Positions 15,607 through 24,952 are shown, counted from the first letter of the stretch. The stretch is DNA of 64,000 bases from Siccirubricoccus phaeus (GCF_008360935.1 NZ_SRXO01000026.1:30561-94560); one strand, 5' to 3'. A program made the numbers and translations. The notes: generated from the sequence alone by a model not told the origin.

Positions 15607-16617
15607 ATGAACCTCGGCCGCTTCCCCCGCATCCGGCTCGGCCACCTGCCGACGCCGCTGGAGAAGATGGAGGCGCTGACCCGCCACCTGGGCGGGCCGC
15701 AGCTCTGGATCAAGCGGGATGACTGCACCGGGCTTTCCACCGGCGGGAACAAGACGCGAAAGCTGGAATTCCTGATGGCGGAGGCGCTTGGCCAACAGGC
15801 GGATATCGTCATCACCCAGGGCGCCACCCAGTCCAACCATGCGCGGCAAACGGCGGCGGCAGCGGCGAAGCTGGGGCTGGACTGCCTGATCCTGCTGGAG
15901 GACCGGACCGGCTATGCCGATCCCGCCTACAAATTCTCCGGCAATGTGCTGATGGACAGGCTGCACGGCGCCCAGATCTCCCGCCGCCCGGGCGGGGCCG
16001 ATATGCAGGCGGAGATGGAGGCGGTGGCGGCGGAGCTGCGGGCCAAGGGCCGCCGGCCCTATGTCATTCCCGGCGGCGGATCGAACCCGGTGGGCGCGCT
16101 GGGCTATGTGAATGCGGCGCTGGAGCTGGTGAACCAGGCGGCGGAGATGGGGCTGCGCATCGACCGGGTGGTGCATGCCACGGGCAGCGCCGGCACCCAG
16201 GCCGGGCTGGTGGCGGGGCTGGTGGCGCTGAATTCCGGCATTCCCGTGCTCGGCATCGGCGTCCGTGCCCCGAAGCCACGGCAGGAGGCGAATGTGCTGG
16301 CGCTGGCCGAGCGCACCGCCGCCCATCTCGGCTTGCCCGGGATCATCAGGCCGGAGCATGTGGCCGCCAATTGCGACTATGTCGGCCAGGGCTATGGCCT
16401 GCCCACCGAGGGCATGGTGGAGGCCGTGAAGCTGGTGGCGCAGAAGGAAGGAATCCTGCTGGACCCGGTCTATTCCGGCAAGGGCATGGCCGGGTTGATC
16501 GATCTGATCGGCAAGGGTGCTTTCGGCAAGGAGGAGAACATCGTCTTCCTCCACACCGGCGGCCAGGCCGGCCTGTTCGGCTACCCGGAGGCCTTCGGCC
16601 TGCCGGCCGAGGCCTGA
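15607..16617 (+). CDS. D-cysteine desulfhydrase / L-cysteate sulfo-lyase family PLP enzyme
   Basis: A 336-residue fold-type II PLP enzyme related to 1-aminocyclopropane-1-carboxylate deaminase. The PLP lysine is probably Lys49 in [27 protein letters not shown] and the phosphate-binding loop [10 protein letters not shown] (about 195-205) are family signatures. Two reactions are known in this group: D-cysteine to pyruvate, sulfide and ammonia (DcyD), and L-cysteate to pyruvate, sulfite and ammonia (CuyA). The sequence alone does not separate them. The gene stands alone, reading right. The downstream 117-nt gap to the convergent VOC gene contains inverted GCGCAAGGCGCGC-type sequence. Confidence 0.85.
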   Translation: MNLGRFPRIRLGHLPTPLEKMEALTRHLGGPQLWIKRDDCTGLSTGGNKTRKLEFLMAEALGQQADIVITQGATQSNHARQTAAAAAKLGLDCLILLEDRTGYADPAYKFSGNVLMDRLHGAQISRRPGGADMQAEMEAVAAELRAKGRRPYVIPGGGSNPVGALGYVNAALELVNQAAEMGLRIDRVVHATGSAGTQAGLVAGLVALNSGIPVLGIGVRAPKPRQEANVLALAERTAAHLGLPGIIRPEHVAANCDYVGQGYGLPTEGMVEAVKLVAQKEGILLDPVYSGKGMAGLIDLIGKGAFGKEENIVFLHTGGQAGLFGYPEAFGLPAEA

Positions 16618-16734
16618 CTCAAGGGTTCCAGGGCCTTTCGGCCCTCGGCAGGTGGGGTTGGGCGCACTGCGCCCAACGAGGAGGGTCGCGCCGCAAGGCG
16701 CGCCTTGCGGCGGACGCCCTCCCTCGACACCGCA

Positions 16735-17580
16735 TCAGGCCATGAAGTCGATCGTGGTGTTCACCGCGGATTTCGCCGGCACCCGCAGGATGCCCGCCGC
16801 CATCGCGCCCGGGAGGCGTGCCGTCATCACGCAGCGCGCCGCCTCCGCCACATCCTTCACGCGCAGCCCCAGCAGCGCCATATAGTCCCCTCGCCCTGCC
16901 GGGTCCGGCGCGGCGTTGCCGAGTTCCGCCGCCACCGCGGCGTGCGGTGCCGCTTCCACCACCGCGTCCTTCACCTTCAGTATGACGCGCCCGTCCTCGC
17001 GCAGGGTCACCGCCTCCGCCCCGAACATCCGGCGGAATTGCGCCGCCTGGCGTTCCGGGTCCCGCACCGAGAGCAGCACGCGCGCGACGCCGGTGACGCC
17101 GTTCGGGTGCGCCTGCCATTCAGGACGCCAGACATGCTCCGGCGTCAGATGCTCACACCAGTAGAGGCGGCCGTCGAAGGCAGCGGCGCGGTCCAGCCGC
17201 ACCACCTTGAACTTCGCATCGCCCTTCGTGCCGTCCGGCAGATCGACCGGGCGGTTGAAGGCTTGCGTCGGCTGCGCCGGCACGCCGTTGGCGAGCAGCC
17301 TTGCCTCCAGCGCCTCCGACTCCCCGTCCCAGGCGCGGAAGACCAGCCCGTTCAGCCCTTGCGGGAAGGGCGCGATATCCGGCCGCAGCTTGCCGCCCGG
17401 CACGTCGGTGCCCAGCAGCTCCAGGTAATCCGTGCCGAAGACCGCCAGATGGTTGGCGGAGCCCAGGCTGTGCCTGCCCATCGGCGTCAATTGGAAGCCG
17501 AGGCGGCGGAAGGCCTCCGCCCCTTCCTGCATCCGGTCACGGACATCGACGACGATGTGGTCGATCTGCAGCACGCCCAT
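16735..17580 (-). CDS. VOC (glyoxalase-like) superfamily protein
   Basis: A 281-residue protein with a glyoxalase-like N-terminus (LQIDHIVVDVRDRMQEGAEA, LGFQLTPMGRHSLGSANH, TDYLELLGTD) and a second VOC-like half (HPNGVTGVARVLLSVRDPE). His near residue 7, His near 42 and Glu near 54 are plausible metal ligands. It is the last gene of a five-gene operon with an amidohydrolase, a creatininase-like enzyme and two ketopantoate-reductase-like genes, so it probably acts in the same catabolic route. The ATG at 17580, 2 nt after the upstream stop, is preferred over a TTG at 17586. The reaction is unknown. Confidence 0.75.
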   Translation of the reverse strand: MGVLQIDHIVVDVRDRMQEGAEAFRRLGFQLTPMGRHSLGSANHLAVFGTDYLELLGTDVPGGKLRPDIAPFPQGLNGLVFRAWDGESEALEARLLANGVPAQPTQAFNRPVDLPDGTKGDAKFKVVRLDRAAAFDGRLYWCEHLTPEHVWRPEWQAHPNGVTGVARVLLSVRDPERQAAQFRRMFGAEAVTLREDGRVILKVKDAVVEAAPHAAVAAELGNAAPDPAGRGDYMALLGLRVKDVAEAARCVMTARLPGAMAAGILRVPAKSAVNTTIDFMA

Positions 17581-17582
17581 GC

Positions 17583-18572
17583 TCAAGCCTTCCCCCTTGT
17601 GTAGAGCCCGGCGGCTTCCGCGACCTGGGCCATCATGGCGACGAAGAGTTCCAGCGTCGGCGCCGCCACGCCCTTCTCCCGTGCCAGGCGCAGCGGCGCC
17701 TGGAACAGCGAGTCCACCTCCATCGGCCGCCCCGCTTCCAGATCCTGCAGGATGGAAGGCTTGTGCGGCAGGCTGGCGGACAGCGCGATGCGATCCTCCG
17801 CCGTGCCGGAGACCGGCCTTCCATGCGCGGCAGCGATGGCCATGCCTTCCGCCACCAGCCGCGTGCAGGCGGTGCGCAGCGCGGGGTCCGAGAGCATATC
17901 CTGCATATGCCGCCGCACCAGCACGCAGGCAGGGCCGGAGGAGAGGTTGTTCAGCAGCTTCCCCCAGACGTCGCTGCGGATGTCCTCGCTGACCGCGCAG
18001 GCCAGGCCGCCCTGCTTGCAGAGGCGGGCCAGCGCCAAGGCGCGGTCGCTCACCTTTCCGTCAGGCTCGCCGAGGATCAACTTGCTCGTGCGGCTGGTCA
18101 CTTCGACGATACCGGGCGCCTTCACATTGCAGGCAGAATAGATCACGCCGCCGATGGCACGCTCAGGCCCGACGGCGTTCCACACCACGTCGCCGGGATC
18201 GGCTTCCGGCATGCGGCGCCCTTCCTCCGGCCCGCCATGGGCGTGGAAATACCACCAGGGGATGCCGTTGGTGACGAAGGCCACCGGCGTCTCCTTCCCC
18301 AGCAGCGGCGCGATGGCGGCGGCGACGGAAGGCAGCGCAGGCACCTTGGTACAGACCAGCACGGCATCCTGCTCGCCCAGCGCGGCGGGGTCGGAGGCCG
18401 CGCGGGGATGCACATGCATCTCCTTGTCTGCCGCCAGCACGCGCAACCCGTTGGCGCGGATCGCCTCGAGCTGCGCGCCGCGGGCGACGACCGACACTTC
18501 CGCCCCGCCGCTGGCCAGCCGTCCCGCCAAATGGCCGCCGATGGCGCCGGCGCCGAAGACACAGACCCTCAC
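17583..18572 (-). CDS. Ketopantoate reductase family protein (paralogue 2)
   Basis: A 329-residue NADPH-dependent 2-ketoacid reductase of the ApbA/PanE family. A Rossmann GxGxxG (VFGAGAIGG, residues 6-13), the conserved Lys76 in VCTKVPAL, TNGIPWWYF and the C-terminal helical domain with SILQDLEAGRPMEVD are all present. Homologues with the NGIPWW motif usually act on substrates other than ketopantoate. It overlaps the upstream paralogue by 4 nt; the two are clear tandem duplicates (shared LPSVAAAIAPLLGKETPVAF). It is part of the amidohydrolase operon. Confidence 0.85.
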   Translation of the reverse strand: MRVCVFGAGAIGGHLAGRLASGGAEVSVVARGAQLEAIRANGLRVLAADKEMHVHPRAASDPAALGEQDAVLVCTKVPALPSVAAAIAPLLGKETPVAFVTNGIPWWYFHAHGGPEEGRRMPEADPGDVVWNAVGPERAIGGVIYSACNVKAPGIVEVTSRTSKLILGEPDGKVSDRALALARLCKQGGLACAVSEDIRSDVWGKLLNNLSSGPACVLVRRHMQDMLSDPALRTACTRLVAEGMAIAAAHGRPVSGTAEDRIALSASLPHKPSILQDLEAGRPMEVDSLFQAPLRLAREKGVAAPTLELFVAMMAQVAEAAGLYTRGKA

Positions 18573-19564
18573 GCCCCCACCCCTTCCGGCAGGGCGTAAA
18601 GCCCGGCGGAAATCGCCGCGCGCGTTGCCAGCGCGACGATGCGCTCCAGATTCGGCACCGCCACGCCATTGGCCTGCGCGATGTGCAGCGGCGCGCGGAA
18701 CATGGTCGCGACTTCCATGGATTTCCCCGCTTCCAGATCCTGGAGGATGGAAGGCTTGTGGGCCAGCTTCGCCGAGCGCGCGATGCGTGCATCCGGCGCG
18801 TCCCCCGGAATCTCGACGCCTTCTGAGGCGGCGATGGCCGTCACCTCCCGCATCATCTCCACTGCCAGGCTGCGCACGGCGGGGCTGCTCAGCACATCGG
18901 CCATGCCGGCGCGGCCGAGGATGCAGAGCGGGCCGGAGACGAGGTTGCCCATCAGCTTGGTCCAGATCGCCTTGCGGATATCCGGCACCACCGGCGCCGG
19001 CAGCCCGCCCGCGGCGATCGCCGCGCCCAGCACCTCCACCCGCGGCGTCAGGCTGCCATCCGGCTCGCCCAGGATGACGCGGCCATCGGCGGTTTCCACA
19101 TGCACCACGCCGGGCTCCACCACCTCGCAGGCCGAATAGACCACGCCGCCGATGGTGCGGTTCACGCCGATGGCGCTGCGCACCGCATTGCCGGGGTCGA
19201 GCTCCGGCAGGATTTCACCTTCGCGCGGGGTGCGGTCGCGATACCACCAGGGGATGCCGTTCATCACGAAGGCGACGGGCGTCTCCTTCCCCAGTAGCGG
19301 CGCGATGCTGGCGGCGACGGAAGGCAGCGCCGGCGATTTGGTGGTGACGATGACGTAGTCCTGCGGCCCCAGCTCCGCCGGCGTCGCCGCTGCGCGGGGC
19401 CTGCTGTGCAGCGTGCCGTCCGGCGCGTGCATGGTCAGCCCCTTCGTCCGGATCGCCTCCAGGATGGCGCCGCGGGCGAGGACGGAGACCTCCGCGCCAC
19501 CCTTGGCGAGGCGCGCGGCGATGACGCCGCCGATCGCGCCGACGCCGAAGATGCAGACCTTCAT
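18569..19564 (-). CDS. Ketopantoate reductase family protein (paralogue 1)
   Basis: A 331-residue protein with the same fold and motifs as the downstream paralogue: VFGVGAIGG-like dinucleotide loop (IFGVGAIGGVIA), TTKSPALPSVAASIAPLL, MNGIPWWYRDR and SILQDLEAGKSMEV. A longer open frame exists upstream, but the ATG at 19564 fits the universal family N-terminus (MKVCIFG) and overlaps the creatininase-like stop as ATGA. Two diverged copies suggest that each reduces a different 2-oxo intermediate, or that both subunits form a heteromer. Confidence 0.85.
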   Translation of the reverse strand: MKVCIFGVGAIGGVIAARLAKGGAEVSVLARGAILEAIRTKGLTMHAPDGTLHSRPRAAATPAELGPQDYVIVTTKSPALPSVAASIAPLLGKETPVAFVMNGIPWWYRDRTPREGEILPELDPGNAVRSAIGVNRTIGGVVYSACEVVEPGVVHVETADGRVILGEPDGSLTPRVEVLGAAIAAGGLPAPVVPDIRKAIWTKLMGNLVSGPLCILGRAGMADVLSSPAVRSLAVEMMREVTAIAASEGVEIPGDAPDARIARSAKLAHKPSILQDLEAGKSMEVATMFRAPLHIAQANGVAVPNLERIVALATRAAISAGLYALPEGVGA

Positions 19565-20349
19565 GCCACATGCTCCTTCAGCCGCGCCAGCATGGCGGCG
19601 CCGGCGGTGGTGATGCGTTCCACGATGCGCGCGCCATGCGCGGCATTGCCCGGACGGCTGTCGGCGCAGGCGACGCCGCCCGGTGCCACCTCCTCCACCT
19701 CGGTCGGCAGGGTGAAGGCGACGCCCTCGATCTTCACCGTGGCGAAATCCGCGACCGGCAGGCCGTAGATCGGCGGCACCGCTTCCCGCTCCCGCGCTTT
19801 CTCCGGCCTGCACAGCTCCGGCCGCAGATGCTGCGCCACGGACCACACCGGATCGCCGCCATGGCCGAAGCTTGCCGCCGCGCCGCCGAATTCCTGGTGC
19901 AGCGCGCCGGCGACGCGCCAGAGATGCAGCACCGGCAGGCGCAGCTCGTATTTCCGCCGCAGCACCCGCATCGCCGCATCCACCGGAGCGATGGAGCCGG
20001 CATGGCCGTTGACCAGCAGGATACGCCGCGCGCCGGTGCGGATGAGGTTGTCGCACACCTCCTCCACCACCGCCTGCAGCGTCGCCGGCGTCAGCACGAT
20101 GCCGCCCGGGACGAACGAGAAAAAATCCTCGCCGCCGAAGGGGATGGGCGGCAGCACCAGCGCATCCGTTCCTGCGGCGCCGGCAGCTTCGGCGATACGC
20201 AGCGCGATCTCCTCCGCCAGCAGGAAATCGCCCATCGGCGCCTGCGGCCCATGCGTCTCCAGGCTGCCCAGCGGCAGCAGCACGGCGGCGCCTGCGGCCA
20301 GGCGCGCGGCCACGTCCGGCGCCGTCAGCTCGGCGATGCGCCGGCTCAC
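19561..20349 (-). CDS. Creatininase-family amidohydrolase
   Basis: A 262-residue metal-dependent amidohydrolase. Glu31 and His33 (GSLETHGP), Asp41 (MGDF) and His116 (LLVNGHAGS) match the binuclear metal site of creatininase. The last expected acidic ligand (HxGE in creatininase) is a plausible Asp in FGHGGDPVWS. The family includes creatininase, formamide hydrolases of cofactor pathways and N-acyl/lactam hydrolases, so the substrate is open. It is translationally coupled on both sides (4-nt overlaps) within the M20/ketopantoate-reductase operon. Confidence 0.82.
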   Translation of the reverse strand: MSRRIAELTAPDVAARLAAGAAVLLPLGSLETHGPQAPMGDFLLAEEIALRIAEAAGAAGTDALVLPPIPFGGEDFFSFVPGGIVLTPATLQAVVEEVCDNLIRTGARRILLVNGHAGSIAPVDAAMRVLRRKYELRLPVLHLWRVAGALHQEFGGAAASFGHGGDPVWSVAQHLRPELCRPEKAREREAVPPIYGLPVADFATVKIEGVAFTLPTEVEEVAPGGVACADSRPGNAAHGARIVERITTAGAAMLARLKEHVA

Positions 20350-21530
20350 GAGAGGATCTCCAGCGCGATGCGCGACAGCGCCTGCACGCCGAGCCCGATG
20401 CAGCGCTCATCCGGCTGGTAGCCGGCATTGTGCAGATGGTCGTTGCGCCCCGGCGCGCCGCTGCCGATGCGGAGCTGGAAGGCCGGCACGCGCTCCGCGA
20501 ATTCCGCGAAATCCTCGGCGCCCATGCTGGGCTTGCCTTCCGCCACCACTTCCCCGAATTGCGCGCGCACGGCGGAAACGGCCGGATCCAGTACGCTGTC
20601 CGCATTGATCAGCGGCGGCACGCCGCGGCGGTAATTCAGGTGGCAGGTGACGCGGTGCATCGCCTCCAGCCCTGCCGCCAGCCGCTTCAGCGCGGCTTCC
20701 GCCGTATCGCGCGCCTCCACGCTCAGCGTGCGCACCGTGCCGCGCAGCTCGACGCTTTCCGGGATGATGTTGGGCGCGGTGCCGCCATGGATCATGCCGA
20801 TGGTGACGACGGCCGGGTGCAGCGGGTCGATCTCGCGGCTCACCACGGTCTGCGCATTGGCGACGAAGGCGCTGGCGGCGACGATCGGGTCGATCGCATC
20901 CTCCGGATGCGCGGCATGGCCGCTGCGGCCCTGCACCACCAGGTCGAAGCGGTCCGCCGCGGCCAGCGTGGCACCGCGGACATAGCCGAATTCGCCGACC
21001 GGCATGTCCGGGATGTTGTGGAAGCCCACTGCCATGTCCACGCCTTCCAGCACGCCATCCGCCACCATGGCGGCAGCGCCGCCCAGCGCCTCCTCGGCCG
21101 GCTGGAACACCAGCACCACCCGTCCGGCAAGCTGCGGCGCCAGCGCCTGCAGCACCTCCGCCACGCCGAGCAGCGTGGTGGTGTGGATGTCATGGCCGCA
21201 GGCATGCATCTTCCCGTCCACCGTGCTGGCGAAGGGCAGCCCCGTCGCCTCATGGATCGGCAGCGCGTCCATGTCGGCGCGGAGGGCGAGCGTCGGGCCC
21301 GGCCGCCCGCCTGCGATCACGCCGACGACACCGGTCTTGCCGATGCCCGTGCGGTGCGCGATGCCCATGCGCGCCAGCTCGGCGGCGACGATGCCGGCCG
21401 TCCGCACCTCCTCGAAGGCCAGCTCCGGATGGGCGTGGATGTCGCGGCGGATGGCGATGAGCTGCGGCTCCAGCGCCTCGGTCGCGACGCGGATGCGGGT
21501 TTCAGGGTCGTTCAGCAGGCGGTCGGCCAT
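20346..21530 (-). CDS. M20 family amidohydrolase (aminoacylase/hippurate-hydrolase type)
   Basis: A 394-residue binuclear zinc hydrolase of the M20D group, which splits N-acyl amino acids and related amides. Motifs: IHAHPELAFEE (about 31-41), LRADMDALP (83-91), HACGHDIHTT (109-118), VLVFQPAEE (about 139-147) and a C-terminal NDHLHNAGY metal/substrate region. The dimerisation/lid domain lies near residues 185-300. It is the first gene of the leftward five-gene operon and is divergent from tctBA across a 702-nt gap, which suggests that a substrate imported by the transporter is hydrolysed here. Confidence 0.9.
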   Translation of the reverse strand: MADRLLNDPETRIRVATEALEPQLIAIRRDIHAHPELAFEEVRTAGIVAAELARMGIAHRTGIGKTGVVGVIAGGRPGPTLALRADMDALPIHEATGLPFASTVDGKMHACGHDIHTTTLLGVAEVLQALAPQLAGRVVLVFQPAEEALGGAAAMVADGVLEGVDMAVGFHNIPDMPVGEFGYVRGATLAAADRFDLVVQGRSGHAAHPEDAIDPIVAASAFVANAQTVVSREIDPLHPAVVTIGMIHGGTAPNIIPESVELRGTVRTLSVEARDTAEAALKRLAAGLEAMHRVTCHLNYRRGVPPLINADSVLDPAVSAVRAQFGEVVAEGKPSMGAEDFAEFAERVPAFQLRIGSGAPGRNDHLHNAGYQPDERCIGLGVQALSRIALEILS

Positions 21531-22232
21531 GGCATGTCCTGCGCGGGAGATCGGGCGGCGAGGATTACGGGAAGCCTACACGGACACAAGAGCCGGAATG
21601 TCGCAGCGCAACAAAGCCTTGCGGTGCCTTGAACGATGCGCCGCCGCTTGCCCGGTGGGACAATCCCATGCCATAGGACCGGCACATCCGACCGGGGGGA
21701 AGATGTCCGGGACGTCGCCGCGCCACATGCTTGTCGCGGACAGTGCTGCATTGGCGGCGCTGTCGCCGGTGGCGCGTGCTCAGCGCACGGCCTGGCCCGG
21801 CCTGCCTGCCATGCGGGGCGGCCCGGCCGTGCCGGACGGTGCTGCGCCGCCGCTGCCTGGCCATGCCACCGTGGCGATGCGCTGCCGCTGGCTGCGCGGT
21901 GCAGCGGGGCCGGACCTCGCCTGGTACCGCCCGCGCCAGCCGCGGCGTGGCCGCCGGCATTGCCCGGCCGGGCGGCGCCTTGCGCAGGCCGGAGGCGGCG
22001 GCGTTCTCACCCGCGACATGCACGGCCCGCCCGGTCGCCCCGCCGGCCGGCCGGGCGACCATCTGCCGGGCCTCCGGGCCCGGGCTCCGATGCGGGCCGT
22101 AAGGCCGCCCCATTGCCCCGGTTGCGCCACCGGCTTGACCGGGGCCGCGTGCCAGGGTGTCGTTGCAGCGAAAGCCGGAACCCGGGCCTCACTACGCCCG
22201 GGGCCAGCCTGGGAGCCGAGGAAAGTCGACAA
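21531..22232. other. 702-nt non-coding gap between divergent operons
   Basis: Open frames here have no recognisable product and no consistent codon bias. It must contain the promoters of the M20 operon (leftward) and tctBA (rightward). A GC-rich hairpin (GGTCGCCC, 22033-22040, with GGGCGACC, 22053-22060) lies about 170 nt before tctB, and a good ribosome-binding site (GAGGAAAG) lies just before its start. A receptor gene (tctC) would be expected here in a complete system but is absent. Confidence 0.5.
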
Positions 22233-22835
22233 ATGAAACTTAATGCAAAGGATATCGCGGCGGGCGCCTTGCTGGTCCTGCTGGCCGTCATCGGCCTATG
22301 GCTCAACCAGGACCATGCGCTGGGCTCGGCGCGTCGCATGGGCCCGGGCTACATGCCGATGCTGGTGTTCTGGCTGCAATTCGGCCTCGGCTCGCTGGTG
22401 CTGGCCACGGCGCTGTTCAATGGCCCGGACCCGCTGCAGAAATGGACGGGAACCGAGATCACCACCCTCATCGCCGGGATCGTCGTCGGCACCCTGGTGT
22501 GGAAGCTCGCCCCCGCGCTCGGCACGTTTTTCGAAAGCACCTACAACGCCGTCGGCCTCGGCATGCTGGCCGGTTTCCTGGTGGTCTGCATCGCCAAGGG
22601 CTGGTCGCTCATCGGCTTCATCTGCGCCGCCATGTGCGTCTTCTCCCTGCTGCTCGAGCAGGGCGGGCTGATGCTGGCGCTGATCGGCACCATCCTGGTC
22701 GCCTGCGCGGCGGAGCCGGAGCACCGGCAGCGTCCGCTCGGCGTGCTCGGCATGGGCATCTTCCTTCTGGCGCTCTGCTGGTGGGTGTTCATCAAGCAAC
22801 TCGACATCCGCGTGGCCGTCTGGCCGCAGTTCTGA
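22233..22835 (+). CDS. tctB: Tripartite tricarboxylate transporter small subunit TctB
   Basis: A 200-residue inner-membrane protein with about four or five hydrophobic helices (for example GALLVLLAVIGLWLN near 12-26 and GMGIFLLALCWWVFI near 172-186). The segment GSARRMGPGYMPMLVFW is a TctB hallmark. The ATG at 22233 follows GAGGAAAG; longer upstream frames lack family similarity. The gene is followed 30 nt later by tctA. No tctC receptor precedes it. Confidence 0.88.
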   Translation: MKLNAKDIAAGALLVLLAVIGLWLNQDHALGSARRMGPGYMPMLVFWLQFGLGSLVLATALFNGPDPLQKWTGTEITTLIAGIVVGTLVWKLAPALGTFFESTYNAVGLGMLAGFLVVCIAKGWSLIGFICAAMCVFSLLLEQGGLMLALIGTILVACAAEPEHRQRPLGVLGMGIFLLALCWWVFIKQLDIRVAVWPQF

Positions 22836-22865
22836 CCCAGGCGCCGGAAAAGGGACCGAACGGCC

Positions 22866-24365
22866 ATGGACATCCTCGCCAATCTGGGGCACGGCTTCAC
22901 CGTCGCCTTCAGCTTCACCAATCTGCTCTTTGCCCTGATCGGCGCCCTGATCGGCACCGCCATCGGCGTGCTGCCGGGCATCGGGCCGGTCGCCACCATC
23001 TCCCTGCTGCTGCCGATCACCTTCGGCCAGCCGGCGACGACGGCCATCATTATGCTCGCTGGCATCTACTACGGCGCGCAGTATGGCGGCTCCACCACCG
23101 CCATCCTGCTCAACCTGCCGGGTGAGATCAGCTCGGTGGTGACGACGCTCGAAGGCTACAAGATGGCGCGCAACGGCCGCGCCGGCGCGGCGCTCGCCAC
23201 CTCCGCCCTCGGCTCCTTCTTCGCCGGCACCGTCGCCACCGTGCTGGTCGCCGGTTCCGGCCCGCTGCTCACCTCGGTCGCCCTCTCCTTCGGCCCGGCG
23301 GATTACTTTTCGCTCATGTTGCTTGGCCTGATCATCTCCGCCGTGCTCGCCCAGGGCTCGGTGCTGAAATCGGTCGCCATGGTGGTGCTGGGCGTCGCCC
23401 TCGGCCTGGTCGGCACGGATGTGCAGACCGGCCAGCAGCGCTTCACCTTCGGCATTCCGGAGCTTTCCGACGGCATCGGCTTTGTCGCCCTCGCCATGGG
23501 CATGTTCGGCATCGCCGAGATCATCCTGAACCTCGAGCGGCCGGAGGCGCGCTCCGTCCTCAAGACCAAGGTCGGCAATCTGTGGCTGACCAGGGAGGAA
23601 TTCAGGCGCGCGACGCCCTCCGTGCTGCGCGGCACGCTGGTCGGCTCCGTCCTCGGCATCCTGCCGGGCGGCGGCGCCTCGCTGGCCTCCTTCGGCTCCT
23701 ACATGATGGAGCGGAAGATCTCGAGGGGCCGGAACATGTTCGGCCAGGGCGCCATCGAGGGCGTGGCGGGGCCGGAAGCGGCCAACAACGCCGCGGCGCA
23801 GACCAGCTTCATCCCGCTGCTCACCCTCGGCATCCCGGCCAATGCCGTGATGGCGCTGATGGTCGGCGCCCTCATCATCCAGGGCATCCAGCCGGGCCCG
23901 CGCATGGTGGAAGCCCAGCCGGACCTGTTCTGGGGCCTCATCGCCTCCATGTGGATCGGCAATGTGATGCTGCTGGTCATCAACCTGCCGATGATCGGCA
24001 TGTGGGTGAAGCTGCTGCAGGTGCCCTACAAATTCCTCTACCCGTCGATCCTGGTGTTCTGCTGCATCGGCTCCTACTCCATCAACAACAACGTCTTCGA
24101 CGTGTACATGACGGTGCTGTTCGCGGTGTTCGGCGTGGTCTGCGCCAAGCTGAAGATGGAGCCGGCGCCGCTGCTCATCGGCTTCGTGCTCGGCCCGATG
24201 ATGGAGGAGCATCTGCGCCGCGCCATGCTGCTCTCCCGCGGCGATCCCATGGTGTTCGTGCAGCGGCCGATCAGCGCCACCATGCTGGCGATCGCCGCCG
24301 TCGCCCTCATCGCCATGCTGATGCCCACCCTGCGCAAGGGCAAGGAAGCGGCGATGGCGGGCTAG
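22866..24365 (+). CDS. tctA: Tripartite tricarboxylate transporter large permease TctA
   Basis: A 499-residue inner-membrane permease that moves a carboxylate delivered by a periplasmic Bug-type receptor, driven by an ion gradient. Two inverted structural halves each carry the family glycine/proline motif: GTAIGVLPGIGP (about 30-42) and GILPGGGASLASFGSYMMER (about 257-276). Other TctA signatures are YYGAQYGGSTTAILLNLPG and GPEAANNAAAQTSFIPLLTL. The length is typical (about 500). A strong stem-loop follows the stop. The substrate is unknown; the divergent amidohydrolase operon is the best clue. Confidence 0.92.
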   Translation: MDILANLGHGFTVAFSFTNLLFALIGALIGTAIGVLPGIGPVATISLLLPITFGQPATTAIIMLAGIYYGAQYGGSTTAILLNLPGEISSVVTTLEGYKMARNGRAGAALATSALGSFFAGTVATVLVAGSGPLLTSVALSFGPADYFSLMLLGLIISAVLAQGSVLKSVAMVVLGVALGLVGTDVQTGQQRFTFGIPELSDGIGFVALAMGMFGIAEIILNLERPEARSVLKTKVGNLWLTREEFRRATPSVLRGTLVGSVLGILPGGGASLASFGSYMMERKISRGRNMFGQGAIEGVAGPEAANNAAAQTSFIPLLTLGIPANAVMALMVGALIIQGIQPGPRMVEAQPDLFWGLIASMWIGNVMLLVINLPMIGMWVKLLQVPYKFLYPSILVFCCIGSYSINNNVFDVYMTVLFAVFGVVCAKLKMEPAPLLIGFVLGPMMEEHLRRAMLLSRGDPMVFVQRPISATMLAIAAVALIAMLMPTLRKGKEAAMAG

Positions 24366-24367
24366 CT

Positions 24368-24398
24368 CCTCGCGAAGCCGCGCAGCGGCTTCGCGAGG
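24368..24398 (+). terminator. Terminator-like stem-loop after tctA
   Basis: A perfect 13-bp stem (CCTCGCGAAGCCG and its complement) with a 5-nt loop starts 2 nt after the tctA stop. No T tract follows, as is common in this GC-rich genome. Confidence 0.6.
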
Positions 24399-24540
24399 GC
24401 CCCGAAGGCGCCGGGCGACCGGCGCCTCGCACGGCCGGCCAGGGCGAAGCCCCGGCCGGCACCGGACAGCCCGGTGCGCCGCCGGGACCTGCGGACAGCA
24501 GCCGCGTCGGGGAGCCACGGGGCGGCTGTTCCTTTACCGG

Positions 24541-24952
24541 GCCCGGCCGTCGCGTCGGGGACCGTGCCATCCGCCTCTTCGCCGAGGCGCTGCAGCGGCA
24601 TTTCCCGGAGCAGGAGGGCGTCTTCCTCGGCCATATCGGCGGCGACGACTTCTTCGCCGGCCCGGCCGGCCCGGCGCCGGAGGAGCTGCGCCGCCGGATC
24701 GCCGGGGCTGCTGGCGAATTTCGCCGCCTCCGCCGCCACCTTCTACAATGCCGCGGACCGCGCCGCCGACCAGGTGCGCGCGTAAGGACCGCGAGGGGCG
24801 GGAACGGACCTTCCCCCTGCTCTGCTGCTCCGCCGCGGTGCTGGAGATTCCGGCTGGCGAGGCAGGCTGGGACCCGGACAAGCGCTGGCGGAGATCGCCC
24901 GGCTGAAGGCGGTGGCCAAAACCGCGCCTCGCCTGGTACCGGCTCGGCGCCT
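24541..24952 (+). pseudogene. Decayed GGDEF-like domain (CBS/EAL-GGDEF type)
   Basis: Three frames together rebuild one domain. Frame 1 (about 24548-24715) gives RVGDRAIRLFAEALQRHFPE and then VFLGHIGGDDFF. Frame 2 (about 24709-24785) gives LLANFAASAATFYNAADRAA and ends at TAA. Frame 3 (about 24787-24905) gives DREGRERTFPLLCCSAAVLE, and a further shift near 24880 restores ALAEIARLKAVAKTAP. GHIGGDDF, FYN-x-x-DR and FPL-x-x-x-S are signatures of the degenerate GGDEF domain in EAL/CBS signalling proteins. The N-terminal part of the domain and all partner domains are missing, and at least three frameshifts are needed. It is a relic, not a working cyclase. Confidence 0.65.

Noticed and set aside
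18569..20605. Apparent fusion of a ketopantoate reductase with a 340-residue N-terminal domain
   Set aside because: The upstream part lies out of frame with the creatininase and M20 genes and is Arg/Gly-rich; the ATG at 19564 matches the family start.
21565..22232. Several open frames of 120-180 residues before tctB, considered as a remnant tctC
   Set aside because: None shows Bug-receptor motifs in any frame; composition is Arg/Gly/Pro-rich noise.
22296..24518. A 740-residue leftward frame opposite tctBA
   Set aside because: His/Asp/Gln-rich antisense shadow of tctA and tctB.
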